From NCBI RefSeq assembly GCF_000472665.1, contig NZ_AXAC01000017.1:1-64000 (forward strand): 64,000 nucleotides of DNA, written 5' to 3'. Each line of letters opens with the position of its first letter. Within the stretch, counting starts at the first letter, position 1. Under the pieces are notes generated by a model that did not search any database, was not told where the DNA came from, and saw only the letters and a list, made by a program, of their open reading frames with translations. The translations under genes and the position numbers were made by a program. Positions 8,750-17,447 of this stretch are shown piece after piece. The DNA comes from Acetobacterium malicum subsp. dehalogenans DSM 11527 (lineage in GTDB: Bacteria > Bacillota > Clostridia > Eubacteriales > Eubacteriaceae).

Positions 8750-10083
8750 CGCGCCTTTCCATCCTCGTCTAACTGCTTATCAATGAAACGCTCCAGGGTA
8801 CGGGTCGGAACACCATTGGTAATCAGCCACTGTTGCAGACTTTTTGACATGTTGTTACGCTTAACAAAATGTCCTTTAATGACTGTCTTTTCATCTGAAA
8901 TTTTTTCCGAGCTGTCAATTTCATAGTCATACAACGTCCGGAAGTTTGAATTCCCATGTTCATCCACAATACATTCGGTGATCTCCATGACTTTTCGGGA
9001 GTAATCGTCCAGACGCTTACAGAAGATAGCAATGGTAAAGGCTTCGCATACCAGTCGGTACAGCACCTTATCCTCCAAAGTAGAATCCATCATACAGAGG
9101 GTCAGCATCCGGGTATAGGCTGCCCGGCAGGAGTTGGCGTGGGTGGTTGTCAAAACCGCATGGCCGGTTCGGGCTGCTTCCTGGGCAGCATAAGCTTCTT
9201 CCCCTTTCATTTCCTGGGGGACGATAATATCCGGATCACAGGTCAGGGCTGTTTTTAATAACTCTCTTGAGTTAATCGACCCATGGGTTTTCCAGTGAAC
9301 CACGTTATTATCGATAATCCCATTTTCATCCCGGGTTACTAAATCCAGTTCTCTGACATTTTCTTCAATGGAAACGATCCGCTTTCGTTTATCCACATCT
9401 CCGAGAATTCCGTCTAAAGTTGTCGTTTTTCCGGAGCTGGTCGATCCGGCTACAACCCCACTCAAGCCACTGGAAGCGCACAGATTGATAAAATCAAACA
9501 TTTCCTCTGTGAGGGTTTCCTTCCTGATTAAATCATTCCTTCTTAGTTTACTGGGATTGACAAAACGGATTGATGCCTGAACGCCCCTTTCCTCATCGAT
9601 AATCGGTGGGCAAACTGCGGTGATTCGAATATTATTTTTTAAGTACCCAGTCACAACAGGTGTTGCAGCGGATAAGGTTTTTTCTGATTGCTGAAATAAT
9701 AATCGGATCATGATGTTTTTGGCTGATTCGGCTGACAGGAAAGTTTCCGGGGCACGAACCACATCCCCATTTTTATAATGCAGCACCACACTATCAAAAC
9801 TATTGACATTGACTTCCTCCAGCTCCTTATCCTCATTTTCCAGATAAGGCGTTAAAATCCCGTATTCCCCCATTTCTGAAAAGATCCGATTAAGCAGCTC
9901 AATGCTGGTGTATCCATCGATTAATACACGATGATCTTCAATATACTTACGAATATCTTTCTTAATCAACGCTTCATTTTTTTTGACATCACCCAGCGCC
10001 TTGGAATTGGTTCGGCTGATATACTGTTGAATACGCCCGATCAGATCCAGCAGCTCCTGATTGCGCTTGTATTGACTGTTCAT
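8746..10083 (-). CDS. tadA: Tad pilus assembly ATPase TadA/CpaF
   Basis: A 445-residue member of the type II/IV secretion ATPase (VirB11/GspE-like) family. Walker A GSTSSGKTTT is at about residues 214-223; the Asp-box/Walker-B-like region PDIIVPQEMKGEEA and the His box ARTGHAVLTTTHA follow. The N-terminal domain fits CpaF/TadA. It powers assembly of the Tad pilus at the cytoplasmic face. Both ends overlap neighbours by ATGA, so tadZ-tadA-tadB are tightly coupled. In a conjugative element it could also take the role of a VirB11 ATPase (inference). Confidence 0.85.
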   Translation of the reverse strand: MNSQYKRNQELLDLIGRIQQYISRTNSKALGDVKKNEALIKKDIRKYIEDHRVLIDGYTSIELLNRIFSEMGEYGILTPYLENEDKELEEVNVNSFDSVVLHYKNGDVVRAPETFLSAESAKNIMIRLLFQQSEKTLSAATPVVTGYLKNNIRITAVCPPIIDEERGVQASIRFVNPSKLRRNDLIRKETLTEEMFDFINLCASSGLSGVVAGSTSSGKTTTLDGILGDVDKRKRIVSIEENVRELDLVTRDENGIIDNNVVHWKTHGSINSRELLKTALTCDPDIIVPQEMKGEEAYAAQEAARTGHAVLTTTHANSCRAAYTRMLTLCMMDSTLEDKVLYRLVCEAFTIAIFCKRLDDYSRKVMEITECIVDEHGNSNFRTLYDYEIDSSEKISDEKTVIKGHFVKRNNMSKSLQQWLITNGVPTRTLERFIDKQLDEDGKAR

Positions 10084-10961
10084 TCGATTTCCTCCTTCGC
10101 TTTTCTAAATGGAATTTTAAAAAGCTTACGTTTCGGACTTTTTTCTTTTTTAATGCGCTCTTTTTTTTGCCGTTTTTTTTGATTTCCCGATTTTCTTTTT
10201 TTATTTTTCTGATCCTTACTTTCTTCTTCCTGGATCAGCTCCTGACTTAACTGGTTGAGTGCATCCACAAACTCCCGATTCCGTTTGGTTTGTTTAAGGG
10301 ACTTAATGGATGTTTCCTCCAGATAAGCCATCTGAATATCCATACTGTAAGGAAAGGCATAATCGACGCCCCCGTATTTATCCCCCACCAGCAGCCAGGA
10401 GTCAAAATCCCAGGGGTTATTCAATACCCGGATAACATTGTCCCGAAACCCGGTAAAGTCCTGGAGCATGGCAGTGGTTCCATTAAAAAAGGCGATGCTT
10501 TTTAAATCACCGCCACCGACCATCACACACTTTCCATAACGTAATCCATACTGGGTAATCCAATCGTTGTGAAAGTTGGATTGACCATCAACGATGGCAT
10601 ATTTAAACTTCTGGCCCAGGGTGACAAACAGGTCAATGACCTGGGGTTCCACCACCTCCGGATAACTGAGCTTGGAATCCTCACTGCGGTATCCCAAAAA
10701 GGCCAGGTATTTATTCTTGGGGTGATTGACTAACGTTTTTAGCAGTTCTTCCTGGTCAAACCCGGCCATGGTAATAATCTTTCCCAGAGATCCACCTTCC
10801 TTATTGAGACTGGGAAAGAGATAGGATAAGGGACTGGCCTGATCTTCGGTGAAAATCAGAACCACATTTTCCTTTGTTTTTTCACTGATTTTCTTGGCCA
10901 ACTCCAGACTGAGAGTTGTTTTCCCACCCCCCGGGGATCCCCATACGGTGATTACTTCCAT
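10080..10961 (-). CDS. TadZ/CpaE-like P-loop ATPase
   Basis: A 293-residue protein with the deviant Walker A GSPGGGKTTL at about residues 8-17 and a ParA/MinD-like domain. A very Lys-rich tail of about 60 residues may bind membrane or nucleic acid. TadZ/CpaE proteins place the Tad machine at a cell site. It lies directly before tadA, with an ATGA overlap. Confidence 0.65.
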   Translation of the reverse strand: MEVITVWGSPGGGKTTLSLELAKKISEKTKENVVLIFTEDQASPLSYLFPSLNKEGGSLGKIITMAGFDQEELLKTLVNHPKNKYLAFLGYRSEDSKLSYPEVVEPQVIDLFVTLGQKFKYAIVDGQSNFHNDWITQYGLRYGKCVMVGGGDLKSIAFFNGTTAMLQDFTGFRDNVIRVLNNPWDFDSWLLVGDKYGGVDYAFPYSMDIQMAYLEETSIKSLKQTKRNREFVDALNQLSQELIQEEESKDQKNKKRKSGNQKKRQKKERIKKEKSPKRKLFKIPFRKAKEEIE

Positions 10962-11107
10962 ACTGACGCCTCCTTTTCCATTATTGCGTGATGCTCGCTT
11001 TTCGGATCAATAAAAATTATCTTCTTGTCTTTTAAAAATTCTCTCAATCGTTGAAAATCACAACGCATTCCCATAAACCTGCTTGATGGTTCCTGGTTTT
11101 GCTCCAT
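10952..11107 (-). CDS. 51-residue protein upstream of tadZ
   Basis: A small frame with GGAGG six bases before its ATG (11105-11107); its stop overlaps the tadZ start. The upstream extension of the frame is only read-through of two palindrome copies (translated as LFPRET), so I exclude it. The product is charged, soluble and unrecognised. Translational coupling to tadZ suggests a linked role. Confidence 0.5.
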   Translation of the reverse strand: MEQNQEPSSRFMGMRCDFQRLREFLKDKKIIFIDPKSEHHAIMEKEASVWK

Positions 11108-11132
11108 TATATCCTCCGTTTCCTGATCATTT

Positions 11133-11149
11133 TGTTTCCCGAGGAAACA
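11133..11149. repeat. Dispersed 17-bp palindrome, copy 3
   Basis: Exact forward copy, 47 bp from copy 4, forming a pair in the spacer between cpaB and the 51-residue gene. Confidence 0.9.
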
Positions 11150-11179
11150 AGATCGTAAATCGTCCAATCCATCATTTCC

Positions 11180-11196
11180 TGTTTCCCGAGGAAACA
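11180..11196. repeat. Dispersed 17-bp palindrome, copy 4
   Basis: Exact forward copy two bases after the cpaB stop codon. Confidence 0.9.
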
Positions 11197-11198
11197 AC

Positions 11199-11918
11199 TT
11201 AAATGCCACCCACCTTAAATACTTCTTCCTGTTTTTGTAAAAACTGGTTGGCTGTATCTTCATCCCCTCGATACATCAGGGCAAAGATGATATTACCATT
11301 CTTTTCCAAACCGGTGAGCAGCTGGGCCTGGGCTTTATTGACCAGCAGGGTCACCGTCGCCGGCAGCTCCGTATCATCTGAGAGTTTTTCTCCACCCATA
11401 TCCACCCCGGTCTGGGTGGTCACCGCCAGAACTTTGACATATTGCAGTTCGGGATAAACGGTGCTGCGGTTACCCACTGCTTCGGCATTATTTAAAATCA
11501 TCACCACATCGCCAGGCATCAGCTTTCCGGAAATCCCATTAGCAAAGTCCTTGATGGTGACCGAAATAATCTGTTTCCCGCCATCCAGGGCACTCATATA
11601 GTTCCCACTGGTGATCATGTCATTAACCAACTTGCTTTGCAGGACATAATCACCGGATTCCAGCTTTGCGGTGGAATACTTACCAATGACCTCATTCTTA
11701 TTTTTGATGGCGTTAGCCGGCAAGTTATATCCGCTAACCTCCACTTCCTCAACATTCCGTTCGGTGAGTTGATCCCCCACCCGGATGGTTTCTTTGACCC
11801 GTACAATCGTTGTGGTATTGCCAATCATTCCTGTGCCTAGGGGCACAATCACCCAGGATAATAACAACGCAAAGACGACTACAAAAAAACCAATCAGCAT
11901 CTTACCTCCATTTTTCAC
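11199..11918 (-). CDS. cpaB: CpaB/RcpC-like SAF-domain pilus protein
   Basis: A protein of about 239 residues with an N-terminal membrane helix and a SAF domain (the GDQLTERNVEEVEV region) typical of CpaB/RcpC, which acts in Tad pilus assembly outside the membrane. The GTG at 11916-11918 overlaps the prepilin peptidase stop as GTGA and is preceded by AAGGATGG. An internal ATG at 11898-11900 with its own GGAGG is an alternative start. Confidence 0.7.
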   Translation of the reverse strand: MKNGGKMLIGFFVVVFALLLSWVIVPLGTGMIGNTTTIVRVKETIRVGDQLTERNVEEVEVSGYNLPANAIKNKNEVIGKYSTAKLESGDYVLQSKLVNDMITSGNYMSALDGGKQIISVTIKDFANGISGKLMPGDVVMILNNAEAVGNRSTVYPELQYVKVLAVTTQTGVDMGGEKLSDDTELPATVTLLVNKAQAQLLTGLEKNGNIIFALMYRGDEDTANQFLQKQEEVFKVGGI

Positions 11919-12508
11919 TGATACACCATCCTTTCTAACAGCATTAAAGCAATCATAAAACCCGAGCACAGAAATGGTGCGAAGGCAAACACTTCATTGC
12001 GCTTCAGATGCCTGGCCCGGGACCATAGGATACTTAAGAGTAATCCGATCATTAGACCGGTTACGCCAGCATCCCATCCCAGATAAAACCCACAAGCGGT
12101 GACGAGTTTAACATCCCCTAAGCCAATAGCCTGATCCTGTTTGGTCGCTTTTTTAATTAGCCAGCCAGAAACAGCCATCAGACTTCCCAGCGTCACTGCC
12201 CCAGGGATGGCCTGCTTCATTAACCATTCCCCGTTGATCCCAAGACAACCCACTAACAAAATCAGGGGATGGACAAATCGGGGTATCGTTTTTGTCTTAA
12301 AATCGAAGTATCCGACGTAAAACATCAGACACAAAAACAATCCGGTGCGTAAAATAATCACCGGATCATCAATCACCAATAATAAAAATAATAAAGGCGT
12401 TACCACAATGAATGTCGTGGATAAAAACGCCTTTTCAAACTGCCTTTTTAATACCGATCCCATATAGAACCAGCACCCCAATACGCCGGCAAACCCTAAT
12501 GCTGCCAT
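11915..12508 (-). CDS. Prepilin peptidase (TadV/CpaA, A24 family)
   Basis: A polytopic protein of about 197 residues. The two catalytic Asp motifs of A24 aspartic prepilin peptidases are visible: FDFKTKTIP after the second or third membrane segment, and GLGDVKL later. It would cleave the Gly-type leaders of the element's pilins. The ATG at 12506-12508, seven bases after AGGAG, is preferred over the upstream GTG. Confidence 0.75.
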   Translation of the reverse strand: MAALGFAGVLGCWFYMGSVLKRQFEKAFLSTTFIVVTPLLFLLLVIDDPVIILRTGLFLCLMFYVGYFDFKTKTIPRFVHPLILLVGCLGINGEWLMKQAIPGAVTLGSLMAVSGWLIKKATKQDQAIGLGDVKLVTACGFYLGWDAGVTGLMIGLLLSILWSRARHLKRNEVFAFAPFLCSGFMIALMLLERMVYQ

Positions 12509-12516
12509 TTCCTCTC

Positions 12517-12837
12517 CTATTCCCACTCATTTAAATGGATGTAGGCATAGTGCTTACGGCCCCGATAATAACTGATGATGTGCGAAAGCATATCCAGAAA
12601 AGACTGATTATCTTTCTCGCTTTTCTTCAAAATCAGATAAGAAGACAACAGAATCGCCAGGCCACCGAAAAATGTTCCGATGGGATCGGCAAAGGTAACA
12701 TAGTAAAGGGCACACAGAATGACGGTGATGCAGACCATCACTCCCATCAGGAATACTTCCTTTACCTCCATTCCCTCAATCACCTGACGGTTGGCTTTAA
12801 TCCCCATGGGGATATACAGTTCCTCGTGATACTCCAT
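12517..12837 (-). CDS. PrgI/VirB3-like conjugation membrane protein
   Basis: A protein of about 106 residues with two close membrane helices at roughly residues 28-70 and a basic Tyr-rich tail, the pattern of the PrgI family (VirB3-like) in Gram-positive conjugation systems. There the next gene is normally a VirB4 ATPase; here it is the prepilin peptidase and Tad set. GGAGG precedes ATG 12835-12837. Confidence 0.6.
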   Translation of the reverse strand: MEYHEELYIPMGIKANRQVIEGMEVKEVFLMGVMVCITVILCALYYVTFADPIGTFFGGLAILLSSYLILKKSEKDNQSFLDMLSHIISYYRGRKHYAYIHLNEWE

Positions 12838-12853
12838 CAATTCCTCCTTTCTC

Positions 12854-12870
12854 TGTTTCCCGAGGAAACA
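12854..12870. repeat. Dispersed 17-bp palindrome, copy 5
   Basis: Exact forward copy three bases after the stop codon of the 75-residue membrane gene and just before the ribosome site of the PrgI-like gene. Confidence 0.9.
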
Positions 12871-12873
12871 GCT

Positions 12874-13101
12874 TTATGTGATATAAGCCAGAATCACATC
12901 CCGAAACGGGATCAGGGTATTGACAATGACACAGAAGATTAAAACGTGCCTGATCCGCCTGACGTAAACCCCTTTTTCATCAGGCGAATGAATCATATGG
13001 GTAATACAATAACCCACCCGAAAGGCAACACCAACATTGATCAAGGTGAGCAGTAGGCCGTAGATGTTATTCAGATCCGCAAAATAATCAATGGTTTCCA
13101 T
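12874..13101 (-). CDS. Small two-helix membrane protein
   Basis: A 75-residue protein with two hydrophobic segments (about 14-33 and 50-70) joined by a basic loop. It sits between VirB6-like and VirB3-like genes, so a place in the mating channel is likely. AAAGGAG precedes the ATG. I do not recognise the family. Confidence 0.55.
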   Translation of the reverse strand: METIDYFADLNNIYGLLLTLINVGVAFRVGYCITHMIHSPDEKGVYVRRIRHVLIFCVIVNTLIPFRDVILAYIT

Positions 13102-13130
13102 GAGACTCCTTTCTTCGCAATTTTCTGTTT

Positions 13131-13949
13131 TTATTTTACCGACCGCACGGCCACCTCCGTGACTCGGGCAATGGTTAACGCCTTTCCCGATAAATTGGCA
13201 TTGCCAGCATGAACCATAAACTGTTGTAGCAAGACCGGTGTGGAAATTCCTGCTGCAAGGGCACCAAAGCCAATGGCAAAATCACCGGTGGCCATCAGTA
13301 CATAGGATAGTGACAACAGTGACAGCTGGATAATGGTGGTAATACCGGCCTTGAAAAAGGTCATCATAAAGGGGGCAAACACCCCGTTGTCACTTTCAAT
13401 GAGTCCCACACAGGCCAGTGGAAAACCGATCTGCATGATCCACATCTGAAAACCTCGGGCCAGCATTTGAAAATAGAGGATCAATGCACCAATGAAAAAA
13501 ACAAGCACCGCAAATGGCCCCATATTTGCTTCAATTAAGTTCTTAACATAGTTTTCTTCGTATAGAAACTCTGAATTCATACTGTTCAAGATTTCATACA
13601 GCACCCCCGTACACACCCGGGCAAAGATCTGATAGAGCATCGGAAAAGCCACAATCATGACCACCGCTTTAACCGTTCGTTGCAGCATCGCCATGGGATC
13701 GCTATCCGGATCACCGCCTGTCCAGGTGATATAGGTTTCAAAGCCACTCTTAGAAAACTTAATTACCAATAGTAACAGGGCCAGTTGATAAAAAATTTGC
13801 GTCAGCCCCGTGGACAAATCGAGTCCCGAAACATCTCCGATATATTTATCGATGTAAAACACCTGCTCCGCCAGATTCTTGATGCTGCCGGTGATCACTC
13901 CGCTATTATTAACTGAATCATAAATAAAATTTTTAAAGATTGTATACAT
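13131..13949 (-). CDS. TrbL/VirB6-like polytopic conjugation protein
   Basis: A 272-residue protein with five or six hydrophobic segments, the layout of VirB6/TrbL inner-membrane channel proteins found next to coupling-protein genes in Firmicute conjugative elements. The first 30 residues are soluble. A hairpin with a T run separates it from the 85-residue gene upstream. It probably forms part of the DNA-transfer channel. Confidence 0.6.
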   Translation of the reverse strand: MYTIFKNFIYDSVNNSGVITGSIKNLAEQVFYIDKYIGDVSGLDLSTGLTQIFYQLALLLLVIKFSKSGFETYITWTGGDPDSDPMAMLQRTVKAVVMIVAFPMLYQIFARVCTGVLYEILNSMNSEFLYEENYVKNLIEANMGPFAVLVFFIGALILYFQMLARGFQMWIMQIGFPLACVGLIESDNGVFAPFMMTFFKAGITTIIQLSLLSLSYVLMATGDFAIGFGALAAGISTPVLLQQFMVHAGNANLSGKALTIARVTEVAVRSVK

Positions 13950-13971
13950 GGTTCTTCCTTCTCTCTTTGAT

Positions 13972-14009
13972 AAAAAAAGAAAAAGAACGGTTCAAACCAC
14001 AACCGTTCT
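13972..14009 (-). terminator. Intra-operon terminator or attenuator
   Basis: Nine-base stem AGAACGGTT/AACCGTTCT followed by T-rich sequence on the minus strand. It lies between the candidate pilin gene and the VirB6-like gene and could raise expression of the pilin relative to later genes. Confidence 0.65.
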
Positions 14010-14025
14010 TCTTAAATCTTTGCAT

Positions 14026-14283
14026 TTAAGATGTGGGTATATTTGAGAACAACGCTTGAATGTTTGAAGTAATCGACGGTAAAATCGTATTCCCAATGAT
14101 GTCCCGAAATCCAAACAAAAACAGTGCCACGCCCAGCAACCCGACAATCCACATCCCCGCGCCCTCAATAATTGAACCGGAATCGGTTTTCACTTCTTTC
14201 GCTTCGCCGTTTACAAATTTTGCGTGCTTAAGCACCAGGGATCTACCCAACGATTCTGCGACATTTTTTAATTTTAAAGCCAT
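14026..14283 (-). CDS. Candidate major pilin (Flp- or Maff2-like)
   Basis: An 85-residue protein with a basic leader of about 35 residues ending KTDSG, then SIIEG and one long hydrophobic stretch (about 43-65) and a polar tail. The DSG site resembles those of the two TadE-like proteins, so cleavage by the element's prepilin peptidase is plausible; Glu is at +4 rather than +5. A terminator directly downstream fits an abundant structural subunit. It could instead be a Maff2-type conjugation protein. Confidence 0.45.
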   Translation of the reverse strand: MALKLKNVAESLGRSLVLKHAKFVNGEAKEVKTDSGSIIEGAGMWIVGLLGVALFLFGFRDIIGNTILPSITSNIQALFSNIPTS

Positions 14284-14318
14284 TAAATTTCTCCTTTAAT
14301 TTTATTTTTAATTTCTCA

Positions 14319-14335
14319 TGTTTCCTCGGAAAACA
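14319..14335. repeat. Dispersed palindrome, degenerate copy 6
   Basis: TGTTTCCTCGGAAAACA, one mismatch from the reverse form, five bases after the stop of the 14341-14592 gene. Confidence 0.75.
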
Positions 14336-14340
14336 ACTTT

Positions 14341-14592
14341 TCAGGAACTCGGGAAGTAGCTTAAGAGCATAGTGATAAAACCATTGACCGTCATTCCAAT
14401 AACCAGATAAACCAGCGTCGTTTTCATGTTTTCTTTATACTTAATTTTTTCATGATCGTCAGCCTGTAGCCGTTTGACCACATTCCAGCCGATGACAATC
14501 AGCGCCAAAAGCGGCAAAACAATATAGAGTGCCAGGGACGCATCGGTCAAAAGCTTAACTAATCCGGTTACCCATACAAATTCTGTCAACAT
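14341..14592 (-). CDS. VirB2/TrbC-like two-helix membrane protein
   Basis: A protein of about 83 residues with two hydrophobic segments separated by a short charged loop (about 43-60), the usual arrangement of VirB2/TrbC-like mating-channel subunits. It lies directly after the coupling protein gene. ATG 14590-14592 is chosen because it is eight bases from GGAGG; two upstream in-frame starts are too close to it. Confidence 0.5.
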   Translation of the reverse strand: MLTEFVWVTGLVKLLTDASLALYIVLPLLALIVIGWNVVKRLQADDHEKIKYKENMKTTLVYLVIGMTVNGFITMLLSYFPSS

Positions 14593-14630
14593 CGCCATCA
14601 CCTCCTTTCATCAGAAGTTTCAACGCTTCC

Positions 14631-16574
14631 TTAAATCTGATAGCGCTTCCAGATTCCCCATAATTGGATTCCATTCTCCTGGTGGGTTGATCTGGCATCG
14701 CTGCGGATCATCCGGAGCTTGTTATTATGCTCTTTGCTGCCTAATCCATAGAAGTCATTAAATGACCATTTGCTTAAGTCCGGGGACGTCATAATCGCCG
14801 GATCATTCCGACTGGTTGCCAGGTTATAGGGACGTCGGATCCGACTGACTTCATTGGCTGTCAGCAGCTCCCGGCCCACCAGATTCACCGATTGACTGGA
14901 ATTGGAAGTGTAATGCTGCTGGGACGATGACAAGGAATAGGATGTGGTGGTATATTTCCCCAGTCGTTCGGACACCTCTTTTTGGGTTTCCAGATCCTCG
15001 GCCTGAAGATAAATCCAGGTTTCACAGTTGGATCGGATAATCCGGGCAATCTCCCGACCATATTTTTCTTCCAGTTGTGCCAGAGATTGAACAAAAATGT
15101 TAAAGCGGATCCCCCGACCGCCACCAACAGAAAGCTGGGTGGCAAACTCTGGAATCTTGGTAAAGTTCCCAAACTCATCCAGCACATAATTGACCCGGAT
15201 CGGTAAACGTCCGCCCAGCTTATCTGCAAAATCCGACAGCGCACTATAAACTTGGGTGCAGAACAGTGAAGCCAGAGAGTAATAGGTGGTTTTACCATCA
15301 GGTAGAATCATAAATACCGCCGTGGGCCGACTGCCAATGTCTTTGGGGCGAAAATCCGTTTTCCGGGTCATTTCATAAATCAGCGGATTGGTAAAGAGTC
15401 TTAAGGTCGTCAGCGCGCTGGTGTAAAAGCTGCCCCGGGTCTTTGATGGGGCAATATCGGAAATAGCTACCAGCCCCAAGGCCGGATGTGTCGGATTCTC
15501 AACTTTCAGTTTCTTCATATATTTGGCCAACATCATCTCGTCCCCTTGTTTGGGAGCTTTACACATCTCGGCTATGAAATAAAATACGTTGGTCAGGTTC
15601 TGATACTCCGGATTATCCATGTTTTCAAAAACCACGATCATAATGCAGCTGGCAATAATACTGGCTTCACCGTTGTTCCATAGTTTTTCCCCCTTGGCTT
15701 CCCCGACCAGTGCTCCGGTGATATCCCAAACATAATCGATGGCCTGAGACATATTTCCGCTTTCGACCGCATCGATAATCGACTGAAGAAAGTTGTAGTG
15801 ATTACTTTTAAGGGGATCTTTAAAATCCAGAGCAAACAGGTCAATACCGCATTTTTTTAGAAATGGGGCCGTATAATCGTAGTTCTCGCCTTTGGGATCC
15901 GAAACAATCACCGATTCTCTGGCCATTGCCAACAAGCCGATGGTTTGCAGGATCACGGTTCGCCCTTTACCACAGCGGGTTGCGCCGATGATTAGGCCGT
16001 GAACGTCTTCCCCGATAAAATAGACCTTTTCATTTCGTAATCCCTGTCGATCTTTCCCAATAATCAGACCACCCATTTTAAAGGGCTTTTTATTTTCCGT
16101 GATGGTTTTCTCAACCCAGTAGTTACCTTTTTTGATCTGTCTTCTTTCCTCCTTTCCGCTGCGTAACAAAAATTGAATAAAGGGATTATTCTTGCGGATG
16201 ACCACGTAATCAAAGGCCCGATCCTTCTTGTTGGGATCCAGCCACCGGGCCGAACCATGCTGATTCTGACCGGCCGGCCTGGGGGTTTGAATATCAGGGG
16301 TAATACTGATCAGCTCACTCTTATAAGTTTTGCTTTGGCCAATAAAAAAAGCCACTGCCATAAACAAGGCAAAGGCCAGACACAGAAGATACATGTGAAA
16401 GGTATTTTCTCTCACAACAACATAATTAAACACTTCCTTTAACGGGACGTTATAGGGTAAAATCCCCTGCCCTGTCATAAAGCCATCAATGGTCCGGATA
16501 AAAAACAGACTTCCGATGGCCAGCAACACAAAGACGAATCCTGCCATCAGCCCACGAACAATTTTTAACTTCAC
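14631..16574 (-). CDS. Type IV coupling protein (TraG/VirD4)
   Basis: A 647-residue protein with two N-terminal membrane helices (about 8-28 and 60-78) and an ATPase domain. Walker A is in IIGATRCGKGRTV and Walker B in SVIVSDPKGE, followed by the VNYVLDEFGNF box typical of TraG/VirD4. It brings the relaxase-DNA complex and protein substrates to the conjugation channel. It heads the membrane gene group and is the main evidence that the element is self-transmissible or at least mating-capable. Confidence 0.9.
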   Translation of the reverse strand: MKLKIVRGLMAGFVFVLLAIGSLFFIRTIDGFMTGQGILPYNVPLKEVFNYVVVRENTFHMYLLCLAFALFMAVAFFIGQSKTYKSELISITPDIQTPRPAGQNQHGSARWLDPNKKDRAFDYVVIRKNNPFIQFLLRSGKEERRQIKKGNYWVEKTITENKKPFKMGGLIIGKDRQGLRNEKVYFIGEDVHGLIIGATRCGKGRTVILQTIGLLAMARESVIVSDPKGENYDYTAPFLKKCGIDLFALDFKDPLKSNHYNFLQSIIDAVESGNMSQAIDYVWDITGALVGEAKGEKLWNNGEASIIASCIMIVVFENMDNPEYQNLTNVFYFIAEMCKAPKQGDEMMLAKYMKKLKVENPTHPALGLVAISDIAPSKTRGSFYTSALTTLRLFTNPLIYEMTRKTDFRPKDIGSRPTAVFMILPDGKTTYYSLASLFCTQVYSALSDFADKLGGRLPIRVNYVLDEFGNFTKIPEFATQLSVGGGRGIRFNIFVQSLAQLEEKYGREIARIIRSNCETWIYLQAEDLETQKEVSERLGKYTTTSYSLSSSQQHYTSNSSQSVNLVGRELLTANEVSRIRRPYNLATSRNDPAIMTSPDLSKWSFNDFYGLGSKEHNNKLRMIRSDARSTHQENGIQLWGIWKRYQI

Positions 16575-16585
16575 ATTTTCACCGC

Positions 16586-17266
16586 CTATTCCGATACCCG
16601 GACATAATAGAATGTTCCGGATTCATTCTCCAGCTTAAGCCGATCCTTCATTACCAGTTCGGCCTGAAAGTCCCGGCTTGTCCCGTTTAGTGATAAGCTT
16701 AAAGTGCCATCGGTAAAGGTGTAGTCTCCCTGATCATGGCCCTCATGCCCTGCTTCATCTTCTGATAAAGCGTGGCCATCGGTCATCGTATAGTGACCGT
16801 CTTCTGTCAGGATCAATTGTAACCCGCCTTTTTCATAGTTCCAGGTACCTGCTAAACTTTTTTGGTTTGTCGTCACCGCTTCACCTCCGATTTTTTCATA
16901 GGTGAGATTGCCCCCTTCTGATTTTATTTTCAATGTGCCATCGCCTTGCAATTCATAGGTCATGATAATTTTACCCGCTCCACCTGTTAAGCTGCTCTGA
17001 TCCCAATCCTCCTTTGTTCCGTCAGCTTTGATTGTATAATCCAAGTGGAGGATAATTTCCTTCTTATCATAATCATAGGTACCGCCTGTATTGGCATTCC
17101 CTTTGCCATACCCCAGGGTAAAATTTCCATCGTCATTTAGCGCAATATAGGTATTGCTGTCTTTGTTGTACCATTCGCCGGTTACTACCGGCTTTTTAAA
17201 AATATCAGTGACCAGATCGGCTATGTCGCATACACAAGTTACGACTGCCACTGTACCAACCAACAA
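16586..17266 (-). CDS. Exported beta-rich protein (lipocalin-like repeats)
   Basis: A protein of at least 226 residues made of two similar beta-rich units, each with a TGEW or AGTWNY start and a glycine-rich ending, like secreted DUF5640/lipocalin-type modules. The listed start is a TTG. A strong AGGAGG lies 26 bases further upstream, eight bases before an in-frame ATT (17288-17290); starting there adds residues reading KRIVLLILLV and completes a signal peptide, so the true start is probably the ATT codon. It precedes the coupling protein gene. Confidence 0.6.
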   Translation of the reverse strand: MLVGTVAVVTCVCDIADLVTDIFKKPVVTGEWYNKDSNTYIALNDDGNFTLGYGKGNANTGGTYDYDKKEIILHLDYTIKADGTKEDWDQSSLTGGAGKIIMTYELQGDGTLKIKSEGGNLTYEKIGGEAVTTNQKSLAGTWNYEKGGLQLILTEDGHYTMTDGHALSEDEAGHEGHDQGDYTFTDGTLSLSLNGTSRDFQAELVMKDRLKLENESGTFYYVRVSE

Positions 17267-17372
17267 TATCAGCAGTACTATTCTTTTAATTTGTCAATCC
17301 TCCTTTCATTTTTTTTGGTCTCTTTTAACTGCTATCCAAATAGTACATCGACTTCCTCCATTTCCTGATTCT

Positions 17373-17389
17373 TGTTTCCCGAGGAAACA
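17373..17389. repeat. Dispersed 17-bp palindrome, copy 7
   Basis: Exact forward copy, paired with copy 8 at 50-bp spacing in the spacer downstream of the Toprim gene. Confidence 0.9.
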
Positions 17390-17422
17390 CGATTAACGTT
17401 GATCATCTGCTTTTTTATTTCC

Positions 17423-17439
17423 TGTTTCCCGAGGAAACA
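17423..17439. repeat. Dispersed 17-bp palindrome, copy 8
   Basis: Exact forward copy eight bases after the Toprim gene stop. Confidence 0.9.
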
Positions 17440-17447
17440 GATTTCCT

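Noticed and set aside
10952-11263. A 103-residue protein upstream of tadZ
   Set aside because: Its first half is translation of two palindrome copies; a good ribosome site marks the 51-residue form.
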